Of a stretch of DNA of 21,011 nt, positions 9,052-15,126 are shown piece after piece. The stretch is from a virus. A program made the translations under genes and the position numbers. Below the pieces are notes generated by a model that worked only from the letters and a program-made list of their open reading frames with translations, did not search any database and was not told the origin of the DNA. Each line of letters starts with the position of its first letter. Positions within the stretch are counted from its first letter, which is position 1. The stretch spans positions 1 through 21,011 of IMG/VR virus record IMGVR_UViG_3300009074_000044. One strand, given 5' to 3'.

Positions 9052-10692
9052 ATGACAGTTTCCACAACGACATCAAAGGTCAGTTATACAGGTAACGGCA
9101 CGAACGACACGTTCGCTTATACCTTCAAGATCTATGCTGACGGCGATCTCGAAGTCTACGTTGGCGGGGTCAAGAAAACACTCACAACGCACTATACGGT
9201 CACTAACGCCGGTACAGCTTCTGGCGGGAATGTGGTGTTCACGACCGGCAACATCCCGGTAAACGGTGCCATCGTAGTCATTGCTCGAAGCTTGGCGCGC
9301 ACCCAATCAAACGATTGGAACGATTATGATAGGTTTCCCGCAGAAACACTCGAGGACTCTGTCGACCGGCTGACGTTTATAGAACAGGAACAGGACGAGG
9401 AAGCAGCTCGGTCGATTAAGTTCGCTTTGACGGTAACAGATGTCGGTAACGTTGAAGTCACCGGCACAGCGGCTGAAAGGGCCAACAAGGTGTTCGGTTT
9501 TGATGCCGCCGGCAACCTGATCACCACGGTTGAGATCGGCAACTATGAAGGCGACTGGGCAGCTTCAACCGCCTATGTGACGCGCGATATTGTCAAAGAC
9601 ACCTCAACGGATAACATCTTCATTTGCTTAACGTCACACACCTCAAGTGGCGCGCAACCGCTTACAACGAACACTGATTCCGCGAAGTGGGCGCTGTTGG
9701 TCGACGCAGCTTCATCTTCAACCGATGCAGCGGCAGCCGCCGCTTCAGCAACCGCAGCTGCCGGCAGTGCAACAGCCGCAGCCACTAGCGCGACTTCAGC
9801 CGCTACCAGTGCGACAACAGCGACAACGCAAGCATCTGCGGCCTCGACGAGCGCAACGGCGGCAGCATCAAGTGCATCGTCAGCTTCAACAAACGCGACC
9901 GCAACAGCTGCCGATGCAGTCAGCACTGCCGCCGATAAAGTTGCAACAAACGCTGATGCCGTTTCGACAGCTGCCGATGCTGTCTCGACCGCAGCTGACG
10001 CAGCGACCGCAACCACGCAAGCTGCAACAGCAACGACTCAAGCCGCAACAGCAACGACTCAGGCCGGTAACGCTGCGACATCTGCAACGGCGGCGGCCAC
10101 GTCAGCAACCAATGCTGCAACAAGCGAGTCGAACGCTGCCACATCAAAAACCGCAGCTGAAACTGCAAAGACGGCAGCGGAAACAGCGCAAGCTGCGGCA
10201 GAGGCGGCACTCGACAATTTCGATGACATCTACCTTGGAGCGAAGTCGAGCGATCCCACGGTGGACAATGACGGCGCAGCTTTAACTGCCGGGGATCTGT
10301 ATTTCAACACTTCGACAAATCGAATGCGCGTCTATGACGGTAGCAGTTGGGCAGACGTTGCGCTCGACGCTGCAACAGTCGTTGCCAAAACTTCCGCTAC
10401 CGGATCAGGACAACTCCCCGCAGGAACCACAGCACAGCGGGATGGTTCACCGTCAGCGGGGATGATTCGCTACAACTCAACGACAGCCGGGTTTGAAGGC
10501 TACGGATCAGCATGGGGCGCAATTGGTGGGGGCGCGTCAGGCGGGAACGGTGAGGCGTTTGTCTTTGAAAATGAAATTACCATCTCTGAGGATTACACCA
10601 TGACGACAAATTTTAACGGCGTGAGCGCGGGGCCTCTCGTTATTTCGGGAACCATAACCATCCCTAGCGGATCAACTCTGGTAATCGTGTGA
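9052..10692 (+). CDS. Tail fibre protein, T7 gp17-like N-terminus and Ala/Thr coiled-coil shaft
   Basis: A 546-aa fibre protein with AAGG 8 nt before the ATG. Residues 1-125 match the T7 tail-fibre N-terminal domain pattern ('VSYTGNGTNDTFAYTFKIY', 'LEVYVGGVKKTL..HYTVT', 'GNVVFTTGNIPVNGAIVVIAR', 'FPAETLEDSVDRLTFIEQEQDE'), the part that binds the tail. Residues about 166-218 ('GDWAASTAYVTRDIV...ICLTSHTSSG...DSAKWALL') resemble a small carbohydrate-binding (CBM5/12-like) module. Residues about 219-388 are almost only Ala, Ser, Thr, Asp and Gln with heptad spacing (AATATTQ, AADAVST), a trimeric coiled-coil shaft. Residues about 397-440 carry the common fibre motif 'DLYFNTSTNRMRVYDGSSWADV'. The C-terminus ends in ITIPSGSTLVIV, a module echoed at the start of the downstream tip genes. 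It should be the fibre base onto which the tip proteins assemble. Confidence 0.9.
   Translation: MTVSTTTSKVSYTGNGTNDTFAYTFKIYADGDLEVYVGGVKKTLTTHYTVTNAGTASGGNVVFTTGNIPVNGAIVVIARSLARTQSNDWNDYDRFPAETLEDSVDRLTFIEQEQDEEAARSIKFALTVTDVGNVEVTGTAAERANKVFGFDAAGNLITTVEIGNYEGDWAASTAYVTRDIVKDTSTDNIFICLTSHTSSGAQPLTTNTDSAKWALLVDAASSSTDAAAAAASATAAAGSATAAATSATSAATSATTATTQASAASTSATAAASSASSASTNATATAADAVSTAADKVATNADAVSTAADAVSTAADAATATTQAATATTQAATATTQAGNAATSATAAATSATNAATSESNAATSKTAAETAKTAAETAQAAAEAALDNFDDIYLGAKSSDPTVDNDGAALTAGDLYFNTSTNRMRVYDGSSWADVALDAATVVAKTSATGSGQLPAGTTAQRDGSPSAGMIRYNSTTAGFEGYGSAWGAIGGGASGGNGEAFVFENEITISEDYTMTTNFNGVSAGPLVISGTITIPSGSTLVIV
10000..10062 (+). repeat. 21-bp tandem repeats coding the heptad AATATTQ
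   Basis: Three in-frame 21-bp units at 10000-10020, 10021-10041 and 10042-10062 each encode AATATTQ. The last two differ at only two positions. The same seven-residue period continues upstream as AADAVST-type units (about 9910-10000). Repeat-number change here would alter shaft length in whole heptads. Confidence 0.8.
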
Positions 10693-11378
10693 TGGGATCA
10701 ATAAACGTAAACGCAATAGACAAAGAATCAGGCTCAACGCTTACGTTGGGTGGGGCAGGGACAACCGTTGCAGTTCACGCATCTGCTACGACTTCTGGAT
10801 TTGATAGTGGTCTTGCTTCGGTGCAAACCTTTACTTCAAGCGGAACGTGGACAAAGCCGTCTGGCATTACAAAAATAAATATAACAATAATTGGTGGGGG
10901 AGCAGGTGGAGCAGGGGCGACTAATCAATACGGCGCAGGGTCGGGCGGAGCAGGTGGAACAGTAATTAAATATGCTCATGATGTTTCTTTAATTTCAACC
11001 GCAACAATAACAATAGGTTCTGGAGGTGTGGGAGCACTCTCTGCGGTTGGTACTGATGGGGGCAATAGCACTTACGTTGACACATCTTTGACTTTAACGG
11101 CGGGCGGAGGAGATAGCGATCAAGTTTCCCATGGTTCTGCATCTGGTGGCGATATAAACCTTGTTGGGGAAGCCGGAGATTGTCCTCATTTTTATGGTTA
11201 TAACTTAGGATCAAAAGGCGGAAGCACAATATTAGGTGGCGGTGGAGAAATGGCTTATTACGAATTTACCGGTCGAGATGCAGTTGGATATGGTTCCGGA
11301 GGTGGCGGGGGCGGTAGACAACAAGGAACAGGCGGTTCGGGAGCAAGCGGAATTTGCATTATTGAGGAGTACAAATAG
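10692..11378 (+). CDS. Glycine-rich tail fibre tip / adhesin
   Basis: The ATG at 10692 overlaps the fibre stop (TGATG); a GTG at 10689 is an alternative that adds one residue. The first 45 residues ('INVNAIDKESGSTLTLGG...SATTSGF') resemble the head modules of the two tips downstream. Next comes 'TFTSSGTWTKPSGITKINITIIG', a β-rich pattern often seen before glycine-rich phage adhesins. A long Gly-rich body follows (GGGAGGAGAT, GSGGAGG, GSGGGGGG), possibly a polyglycine-II bundle like that of T4-type gp38 adhesins. The end is GASGICIIEEYK. Role: receptor-binding tip at the distal end of the fibre. It is paired with the 89-aa gene immediately after it. Codon use (many GGA, TTT, ATT) looks more AT-rich than the fibre gene, suggesting module exchange. 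Confidence 0.8.
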   Translation: MGSINVNAIDKESGSTLTLGGAGTTVAVHASATTSGFDSGLASVQTFTSSGTWTKPSGITKINITIIGGGAGGAGATNQYGAGSGGAGGTVIKYAHDVSLISTATITIGSGGVGALSAVGTDGGNSTYVDTSLTLTAGGGDSDQVSHGSASGGDINLVGEAGDCPHFYGYNLGSKGGSTILGGGGEMAYYEFTGRDAVGYGSGGGGGGRQQGTGGSGASGICIIEEYK

Positions 11379-11648
11379 ATGAAATACGCAATCGTTAACT
11401 CTGGCATCGTTGACAACATCATTGAATGGGATGGCAGTTCTGAATACAACGTAGACGGCGTTTTTATTGAAGCAGATGCTAACGCATATATCGGCGGTGT
11501 TTACGCTGACGGCGCATTTGTAGCACGACCGCCCGAACCCGAACCAGAACCAACTCAAGCAGATTTAGATCGTCAAAGTGCAAGAGATAAATTGTCCGCA
11601 CTAGGTCTTTCTGACGCAGAAATTAACGCACTGTCAGGAGGTCTGTAA
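11379..11648 (+). CDS. Small fibre-associated protein, probable tip chaperone
   Basis: An 89-aa protein whose ATG abuts the previous TAG, with GAGGAG about 10 nt upstream. Residues 1-20 ('MKYAIVNSGIVDNIIEWDG') and the middle 'YIGGVYADGAFVARPPEPEPEP' match a widespread small phage protein found after fibre genes. The C-terminus 'KLSALGLSDAEINALSGGL' is the usual amphipathic end of that group. Such proteins often act as assembly chaperones or small tail components; here it should serve the Gly-rich tip just upstream. A Pro-Glu repeat (residues 52-58) separates the two parts. Function is inferred from family pattern and position. Confidence 0.75.
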   Translation: MKYAIVNSGIVDNIIEWDGSSEYNVDGVFIEADANAYIGGVYADGAFVARPPEPEPEPTQADLDRQSARDKLSALGLSDAEINALSGGL

Positions 11649-12247
11649 TGTCCAGTCTACTTAAAGCAAATTCAATATCAGCCGCGACAGGAGCCACGGT
11701 CACGATCCCATCAGGCACGACTCTCGACATTGCATCGGGTGCGACGATTGCAAACAGTGGAACTGCTTCTGGGTTTAGTAGCGGGTTTGTTTCTTATGCT
11801 CTTATTTGCGATCAGAAATCATCAGGCACTGCCGGAGGCACATTTGCAAATGCTTTGTGGCGAACCAGAGATTTGAATACAAAAATTGCTGACCCCGATG
11901 GCATTGTTTCAATTTCAAGCAATCAATTTACTCTTGGAGCGGGTTCATATCTTATAAAGTGGTCTGCGCCCGCCGCAAGAGTTGGTAGGCATAAAGCGGC
12001 ACTTTATGACGTTACAGGAACAGCGTACATCGAATATGGAGATGCACGATGGGGTGATACTTATGACGGTGAATCTGATCCTTCGACCGGAATGGCGCGA
12101 GTAACTCCTAGCGGGTCTAATGTTTACGAAATACGTCACCATTGTGCAACTGGGTACGCAACTTATGGGTTTGGGTTCGAGGGTGGTGCTGATACTGGTA
12201 ACGTTGTCGAAAAATACACTTTCGTCGAAATTTACAAGGAGGCGTAA
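11648..12247 (+). CDS. Second fibre tip protein (C1q-like β fold suspected)
   Basis: A 199-aa protein with a strong AGGAGGT site; the ATG overlaps the previous TAA (TAATG). Residues 1-48 form a β-repeat head ('SISAATGATVTIPSGTTLDI', 'GATIANSGTASGF'). The body has 'WRTRDLNT', 'SNQFTLGAGSYLIKWSAPA', 'HKAALYDVTGT' and a final 'VVEKYTFVEIYKEA', consistent with a jelly-roll receptor-binding domain of the C1q/TNF-like type used by many phage fibres. It is clearly paralogous to the 202-aa gene two positions downstream (shared WRTRDLNT, ADPD, NQFTLGAG, YDVTGT). Together with the following 104-aa gene it forms a tip/small-protein cassette. The exact fold is inferred. Confidence 0.75.
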   Translation: MSSLLKANSISAATGATVTIPSGTTLDIASGATIANSGTASGFSSGFVSYALICDQKSSGTAGGTFANALWRTRDLNTKIADPDGIVSISSNQFTLGAGSYLIKWSAPAARVGRHKAALYDVTGTAYIEYGDARWGDTYDGESDPSTGMARVTPSGSNVYEIRHHCATGYATYGFGFEGGADTGNVVEKYTFVEIYKEA

Positions 12248-12561
12248 TGGACATTAGTCTTTGCATTATTCATTTAGGTCTTAACGCCAATCAATATCGA
12301 TTAAGCCAGTCAAACACTCCGCATGAGATTATTGAGTGGAGTGGTTCTGATCCGCAACCAACACAAGCAGAACTAGAAACAGCATGGTCTGAAATTGAAC
12401 AAAGCGGGTATTTACAAAAAGAAGAAGATTATTCAAGAGCAAGAGCCGAAGCATATCCATCTTGGCAAGAACAAATGGACATGATGTTTCACGATCAAAC
12501 AGAAGGCTCACGCACTTGGTTAGATGCCATCGAAGCCGTCAAGGAGGCAGACCCTAAATGA
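12247..12561 (+). CDS. Small tip-associated protein (chaperone-like), cassette 2
   Basis: A 104-aa protein with AAGGAGG upstream and a TAATG junction with the tip gene. It begins 'MDISLCIIHLGLNANQYRL' and continues 'IEWSGSDPQPTQAELETAW', shared with the 106-aa gene at 13169 (about 34 of the first 47 residues are identical). The C-terminal half, 'AYPSWQEQMDMMFHD' ... 'WLDAIEAVKEADP', matches the common phage tail-protein pattern (YPs..eQlDml, W...I..vK). I interpret it as the assembly partner of the tip protein encoded just upstream. No catalytic motif is visible. Confidence 0.72.
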   Translation: MDISLCIIHLGLNANQYRLSQSNTPHEIIEWSGSDPQPTQAELETAWSEIEQSGYLQKEEDYSRARAEAYPSWQEQMDMMFHDQTEGSRTWLDAIEAVKEADPK

Positions 12562-13166
12562 GTGAAGTAAAAGTTGACACGATCTCCGAAAGAACTTCTG
12601 CTAATGGAGTTGTTGTTGATGGGGTCACAATTAAGGACAGTGGGCTAACGATTCCTAGTGGTGGAACGATTACTAACAACGGTACGGCTAGTGGGTTTGG
12701 GTTATTTACAAGTTATGCAATTATTTACGATCAAAAAACAGTAGGTACGAATGGCGGAAGTTTTACATCTGGAGCATGGAGAACAAGAGATTTAAATACT
12801 GTTCATGCTGATCCAGATTCAATAGTAACTCTTTCTGCCAATCAATTTACTTTAGGTGCGGGAACATATTGGATTGAAGCATTTTCAACTGCGGCTTATA
12901 TTCAACAGCATCAACTTGCAATTTATGATGTAACTGGAACTACGCTTTATCCCGGAATAAATAATTTTAGTCAAACTGGTGGAGATCATTGGGGATCTGT
13001 AATTGTCAGTATGAGACATACTGCTTCTGCGTCTAATACTTATGAATTGCAACATAGGTGTAGAACCACAAAGACTAGCACTTCTGCGTTTGGCATTTCA
13101 CATGGTGGTTACTGGTCGGATACTCCAGACATTTATTCCGTAGTTAAAATTTTTAAAGAGGCTTAA
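12558..13166 (+). CDS. Third fibre tip protein, paralogue of the second
   Basis: A 202-aa protein starting in an ATGA overlap with the previous stop; AAGGAGG lies 12 nt upstream. The head, 'EVKVDTISERTSANGVVVDGV' then 'LTIPSGGTITNNGTASGF', replaces the head of its paralogue but keeps the IPSG...GTASGF joint. The body retains 'WRTRDLNT', 'ANQFTLGAGTYWIE', 'HQLAIYDVTGT', 'NTYELQHRC' and ends 'SVVKIFKEA'. The loops between these strands differ, as expected for receptor-contact surfaces. The gene looks distinctly AT-rich compared with the main fibre gene, which suggests later acquisition. Role: alternative or additional receptor-binding tip. Confidence 0.75.
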   Translation: MSEVKVDTISERTSANGVVVDGVTIKDSGLTIPSGGTITNNGTASGFGLFTSYAIIYDQKTVGTNGGSFTSGAWRTRDLNTVHADPDSIVTLSANQFTLGAGTYWIEAFSTAAYIQQHQLAIYDVTGTTLYPGINNFSQTGGDHWGSVIVSMRHTASASNTYELQHRCRTTKTSTSAFGISHGGYWSDTPDIYSVVKIFKEA

Positions 13167-13168
13167 TC

Positions 13169-13489
13169 ATGGATATTAATATTTGCATTAACAGATTAGG
13201 TCTTAATGGAAACCGCTACCGACTTAATCAGTCTAATCCTCCACATTATTTTATTGAGTGGAGTGGATCAGACCCACAACCAACAGAAGCAGAACTGCAA
13301 TCGGCGTGGGATTCTTATGTTGCCGAACAACCCGCTACCCAATACCAACGTGATCGTCAGGCAGAGTATCCGTCTATTGACGAATTGATCGTTGCTCTAT
13401 GGGAAGGCGTGGTCGAAGAACGCATGGCATCTGTTACTGCGTTGGAAGCGGATCGACAGGCGGTTAAAACAAAGTATCCGAAACCATGA
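13169..13489 (+). CDS. Small tip-associated protein (chaperone-like), cassette 3
   Basis: A 106-aa protein 2 nt after the tip stop, with AGAGG about 10 nt upstream. Residues 1-47 repeat the start of the 104-aa gene at 12247. The C-terminal half differs: 'AEYPSIDELIVALWEGVVEE' followed by a basic helical end 'ADRQAVKTKYPKP', so the two copies are mosaic, with a conserved N-terminus and replaced C-terminus. I interpret it as the assembly partner of the third tip. The YPSIDELI..LWEG pattern is the usual one for this group of small tail proteins. Confidence 0.72.
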   Translation: MDINICINRLGLNGNRYRLNQSNPPHYFIEWSGSDPQPTEAELQSAWDSYVAEQPATQYQRDRQAEYPSIDELIVALWEGVVEERMASVTALEADRQAVKTKYPKP

Positions 13490-13863
13490 TCAAAGCCTTC
13501 GCGCTGACAGCCGCCTTGATAGGCGGTTTTTTTTCGTCTGCACATTCGCAACAACCGATGCCCAAGGGTATGTATGAGTTCGCCGCTCCAATGACGTTTA
13601 TGTGTGTCGACTCGTTCGTTCGGATGATGGAGATTCTTGAAAAAGATTACCGCGAAATCCCGATGGTGATTTCGCACCTCACTCCATCAATGAGCATAAT
13701 TCTTTTTGTCAATCACGACTCAACCACAAGCACCGTTGTCGTAACGAAGCGCACCAAAGAAAAAGAACAGGCTTGCATAGTTTTCGGTGGTGCATCTAAC
13801 GGCACTTCGTTTTCGTTAAACCCTAACCCAACCTTTCCGGTTGAAGCGAACTTTGAAGGTTGA
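13486..13863 (+). CDS. Secreted protein of unknown function with signal peptide
   Basis: A 125-aa protein starting in an ATGA overlap with the preceding stop, without a clear Shine-Dalgarno. Residues 1-22 ('MIKAFALTAALIGGFFSSAHSQ') form a good Sec signal peptide with likely cleavage near AHS-Q. The mature part contains 'MTFMCVDSFVRMMEILEKDY', 'MSIILFVNHDSTTSTVVVT' and 'KEQACIVFGGAS', with two cysteines that could pair in the periplasm. I recall similar short phage proteins ('CVD...L.kdY.E...', 'TVVVTK', 'C.i..G') but know no function. A terminator-like hairpin lies within the signal-peptide codons. If translation actually began at ATG 13558 the protein would be cytoplasmic; the quality of the signal peptide argues for 13486. 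Confidence 0.62.
   Translation: MIKAFALTAALIGGFFSSAHSQQPMPKGMYEFAAPMTFMCVDSFVRMMEILEKDYREIPMVISHLTPSMSIILFVNHDSTTSTVVVTKRTKEKEQACIVFGGASNGTSFSLNPNPTFPVEANFEG
13511..13534 (+). terminator. Intrinsic terminator overlapping a signal-peptide coding region
   Basis: Stem CCGCC (13511-13515), loop TTGATA, GGCGG (13522-13526), then eight T (13527-13534). This is the canonical shape of a rho-independent terminator and would end transcription of the virion/fibre block. It lies 25 nt inside the next gene, whose codons here read Ala-Leu-Ile-Gly-Gly-Phe-Phe, so genes beyond need read-through or their own promoter. Confidence 0.78.
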
Positions 13864-14066
13864 CAGACATATCCGAAAAAGAAATCGGACGGCTTATTGA
13901 AAAGGTTGAATCGACTGAAAGAATGATGCACGAGATGACAACGAGAATGACAAATCTTGAGGCGCAACTGCATACCCAAAGAGGCTTGGGGATTGGATTG
14001 TTAATTGCAATTACCACAGTTACAGCATCTGGCGCTTCGCTTATCACGAGGTGGCTAAACGCATGA
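13860..14066 (+). CDS. Coiled-coil membrane protein, XhlA-like
   Basis: A 68-aa protein, taken to start at TTG 13860 overlapping the previous TGA (TTGA). No ATG fits except M22/M23, which would remove the coiled coil. Residues 4-40 are a charged helix with heptad spacing ('EIGRLIEKVESTERMMHEMTTR'), followed by one transmembrane segment (about 43-63, 'GLGIGLLIAITTVTASGASLI') and a short basic tail. This layout matches the XhlA/haemolysin-like family of phage and prophage lysis cassettes, thought to anchor at the inner membrane and help holin or endolysin action. The start is uncertain because GAAGG sits too close to the TTG. Confidence 0.6.
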   Translation: MTDISEKEIGRLIEKVESTERMMHEMTTRMTNLEAQLHTQRGLGIGLLIAITTVTASGASLITRWLNA

Positions 14067-14377
14067 ATATCCCAACCTATTTAATCGGCGCAATCATTTT
14101 TCTTGTCGGTCAAACGACCGGCGCGATTTGGTGGGCGTCATCACTTTCAGCCGAAGTCGAAAGGCTCGGTGGAATACAAGGCGGTCAACACACCGCTCAG
14201 ATAAACGCTCTTCAAGAAGATGCACAGAAGTGTCAGCTTGAAATTCATAACCTTCAGAAACTTGTAACAGATCAAGGCAATCTGGCAACGGCTATCAAAA
14301 GCGTTGACGTAATGGAATTTCGCCTTGAGTCAATCGAGCAGATGCTCGACAAAGTTCTTGCTACAAAAATTAGATAA
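14063..14377 (+). CDS. Small membrane protein with periplasmic coiled coil (spanin-like)
   Basis: Start chosen at ATG 14063, which overlaps the previous stop (ATGA) and has GAGG about 10 nt upstream; a GTG at 14051 would add four residues. The 104-aa product has an N-terminal membrane segment ('IPTYLIGAIIFLVGQTTGAIWW') and then a long hydrophilic helix with heptads ('AQINALQEDAQKCQLEIHNLQKL', 'RLESIEQMLDKVL'). An N-in anchor with a periplasmic coiled coil is the layout of inner-membrane spanins (Rz), although Rz proteins are usually longer. Together with the neighbouring XhlA-like gene it suggests a lysis cluster. Function is not proven by any motif. Confidence 0.62.
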   Translation: MNIPTYLIGAIIFLVGQTTGAIWWASSLSAEVERLGGIQGGQHTAQINALQEDAQKCQLEIHNLQKLVTDQGNLATAIKSVDVMEFRLESIEQMLDKVLATKIR

Positions 14378-14387
14378 GGAGATAAAA

Positions 14388-14492
14388 GTGCCAAAAGTTG
14401 GAAATAAGAAGTTCCCTTACACGGCAAAGGGCAAAAAAGATGCACAGTCATACGCGAGCAAAAATGCAAAAAAAGCTAAATCAAAAAAGTGA
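14388..14492 (+). CDS. Small basic phage protein (34 aa, MPKVGNKKFPYT type)
   Basis: A short gene starting with GTG 14388, preceded by AAGGAG at 14376-14381. The product begins MPKVGNKKFPYTAKGKKDA and ends in a Lys/Ala/Ser run (12 of 34 residues are Lys). The pattern 'MPKVG.KKFPYT..G...A' recurs as a tiny gene in many unrelated tailed phages, often beside lysis or late genes. Its role is unknown; nucleic-acid or capsid-interior binding would fit the charge. It ends immediately before the ATG at 14493, so it is part of the same run of genes. Confidence 0.75.
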   Translation: MPKVGNKKFPYTAKGKKDAQSYASKNAKKAKSKK

Positions 14493-14705
14493 ATGAAGAT
14501 CTTTGAACACAACCACGCCAAAGGTAAATATTGGCAGCACGCAAAAAGGGCCGGGTTTATCTCCGGCCTTTTTATTGGTAGCGGAGTAGTCGGGATAGCT
14601 CATGCCGTTTGCCCGTGGTTCCTCCCTGAGTTTCTGACTGAGGCAAACAAACGGATCTCAAAAGAGCTTGATCAAAAACTTTGTGAATGTCCGGCTGATG
14701 ATTGA
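14493..14705 (+). CDS. Small membrane protein, DUF6356-like
   Basis: A 70-aa protein starting one base after the previous TGA. The pattern 'FEHNHAKGKYWQHAKRAGFISGLFIGSGVVGIAHAVCPWFLPEF' follows the DUF6356 arrangement I know from alphaproteobacteria and their phages (H-P-x-S/K..G..Y..H...A, one hydrophobic segment, HA..P..F). The hydrophobic stretch is residues 21-42. The C-terminus is helical and ends in CECPADD. Function is unknown; its place in this cluster makes a holin-like or envelope role possible. A terminator-like hairpin lies within codons 17-28. Confidence 0.65.
   Translation: MKIFEHNHAKGKYWQHAKRAGFISGLFIGSGVVGIAHAVCPWFLPEFLTEANKRISKELDQKLCECPADD
14543..14576 (+). terminator. Terminator-like hairpin inside the DUF6356-like gene
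   Basis: AAAAAGG-G-CCGG (14543-14554, one bulged G), loop GTTTATCT, CCGGCCTTTTT (14563-14573), then ATT. The A-tract pairs with the T-tract, so the hairpin could stop transcription from either direction. It sits about 50 nt inside the gene, coding Arg-Ala-Gly-Phe-Ile-Ser-Gly-Leu-Phe. Confidence 0.6.
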
Positions 14706-15126
14706 TCCCTATAAAGGTTTGAACGAATGGCTCAACGAGCTTGATCAAAAAACTAAAAAAGTATTCTTTATCCTTATTGTGGTTGGGTTTGTCCTAATGA
14801 TTTCAGCTTGCTCGTCAATGAAAGAGATGGCGTGGACTTCGGGAGCTGCACTCGCTACCGGCGCCGCAGCTTCAGTTGTGACCGGCACCTTGCCGGCAGT
14901 CGCAGCCGGAGCTGCTGCCGGGGGTCTTACCGCCGCGGTAATCTCTGACGCACCCAGTTCATTGCCGTCAGCTCCAGAACAGGCGACGAGCGGGTGGGGC
15001 GCACTGGCGGTGTTGTTCGCCACTAGTGGCAAATGGCTCGGGATCTGCGCGCTTGCTTTCATCGTTCTTGGTTGGTTGGTGCCTTCACCCTTCAAGCTGA
15101 ATAAGCGTGACACCAAGACTGGTTGA
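14698..15126 (+). CDS. Lipoprotein-like membrane protein with glycine-zipper middle
   Basis: Start taken at ATG 14698, overlapping the previous stop by 8 nt (ATGATTGA); an upstream ATG at 14668 would add ten residues but overlap more. The 142-aa product has a 20-residue charged N-terminus, a hydrophobic segment (22-37) ending in ISAC (C38), which fits a lipobox, then an Ala/Gly-rich stretch (about 48-82, 'GAAASVVTGTLPAVAAGAAAGG') of glycine-zipper type, a Pro/Ser linker, and a second hydrophobic segment (about 100-129) followed by a basic tail. It may be a two-span membrane protein or a lipoprotein with a C-terminal anchor. In a lysis-like cluster an envelope-disrupting role is possible; no family is recognised. 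Confidence 0.6.
   Translation: MIDPYKGLNEWLNELDQKTKKVFFILIVVGFVLMISACSSMKEMAWTSGAALATGAAASVVTGTLPAVAAGAAAGGLTAAVISDAPSSLPSAPEQATSGWGALAVLFATSGKWLGICALAFIVLGWLVPSPFKLNKRDTKTG

Noticed and set aside
9700-10210. CRISPR array or diversity-generating retroelement target
   Set aside because: Repeats are in-frame heptad codons without spacers. No reverse transcriptase, template repeat or A-to-N variable pattern is visible in the window, although fibre tips are typical targets.
9573-10285. Long open frames on both strands inside the tail-fibre shaft (for example 9647-10285 plus, 9573-10016 and 9920-10210 minus)
   Set aside because: They arise from the low-complexity Ala/Thr codon repeat and encode Gln/Pro/Arg/Leu- or Val/Ala-rich sequence without ribosome sites.
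13357-13677. Minus-strand frame of 106 codons across the terminator
   Set aside because: Opposite to all neighbouring genes, overlaps two well-supported genes and the T8 terminator, and has no ribosome site.
14745-15116. Minus-strand frame of 123 codons
   Set aside because: Mirror of the Ala/Gly-rich part of the lipoprotein-like gene; no Shine-Dalgarno and wrong direction for the cluster.
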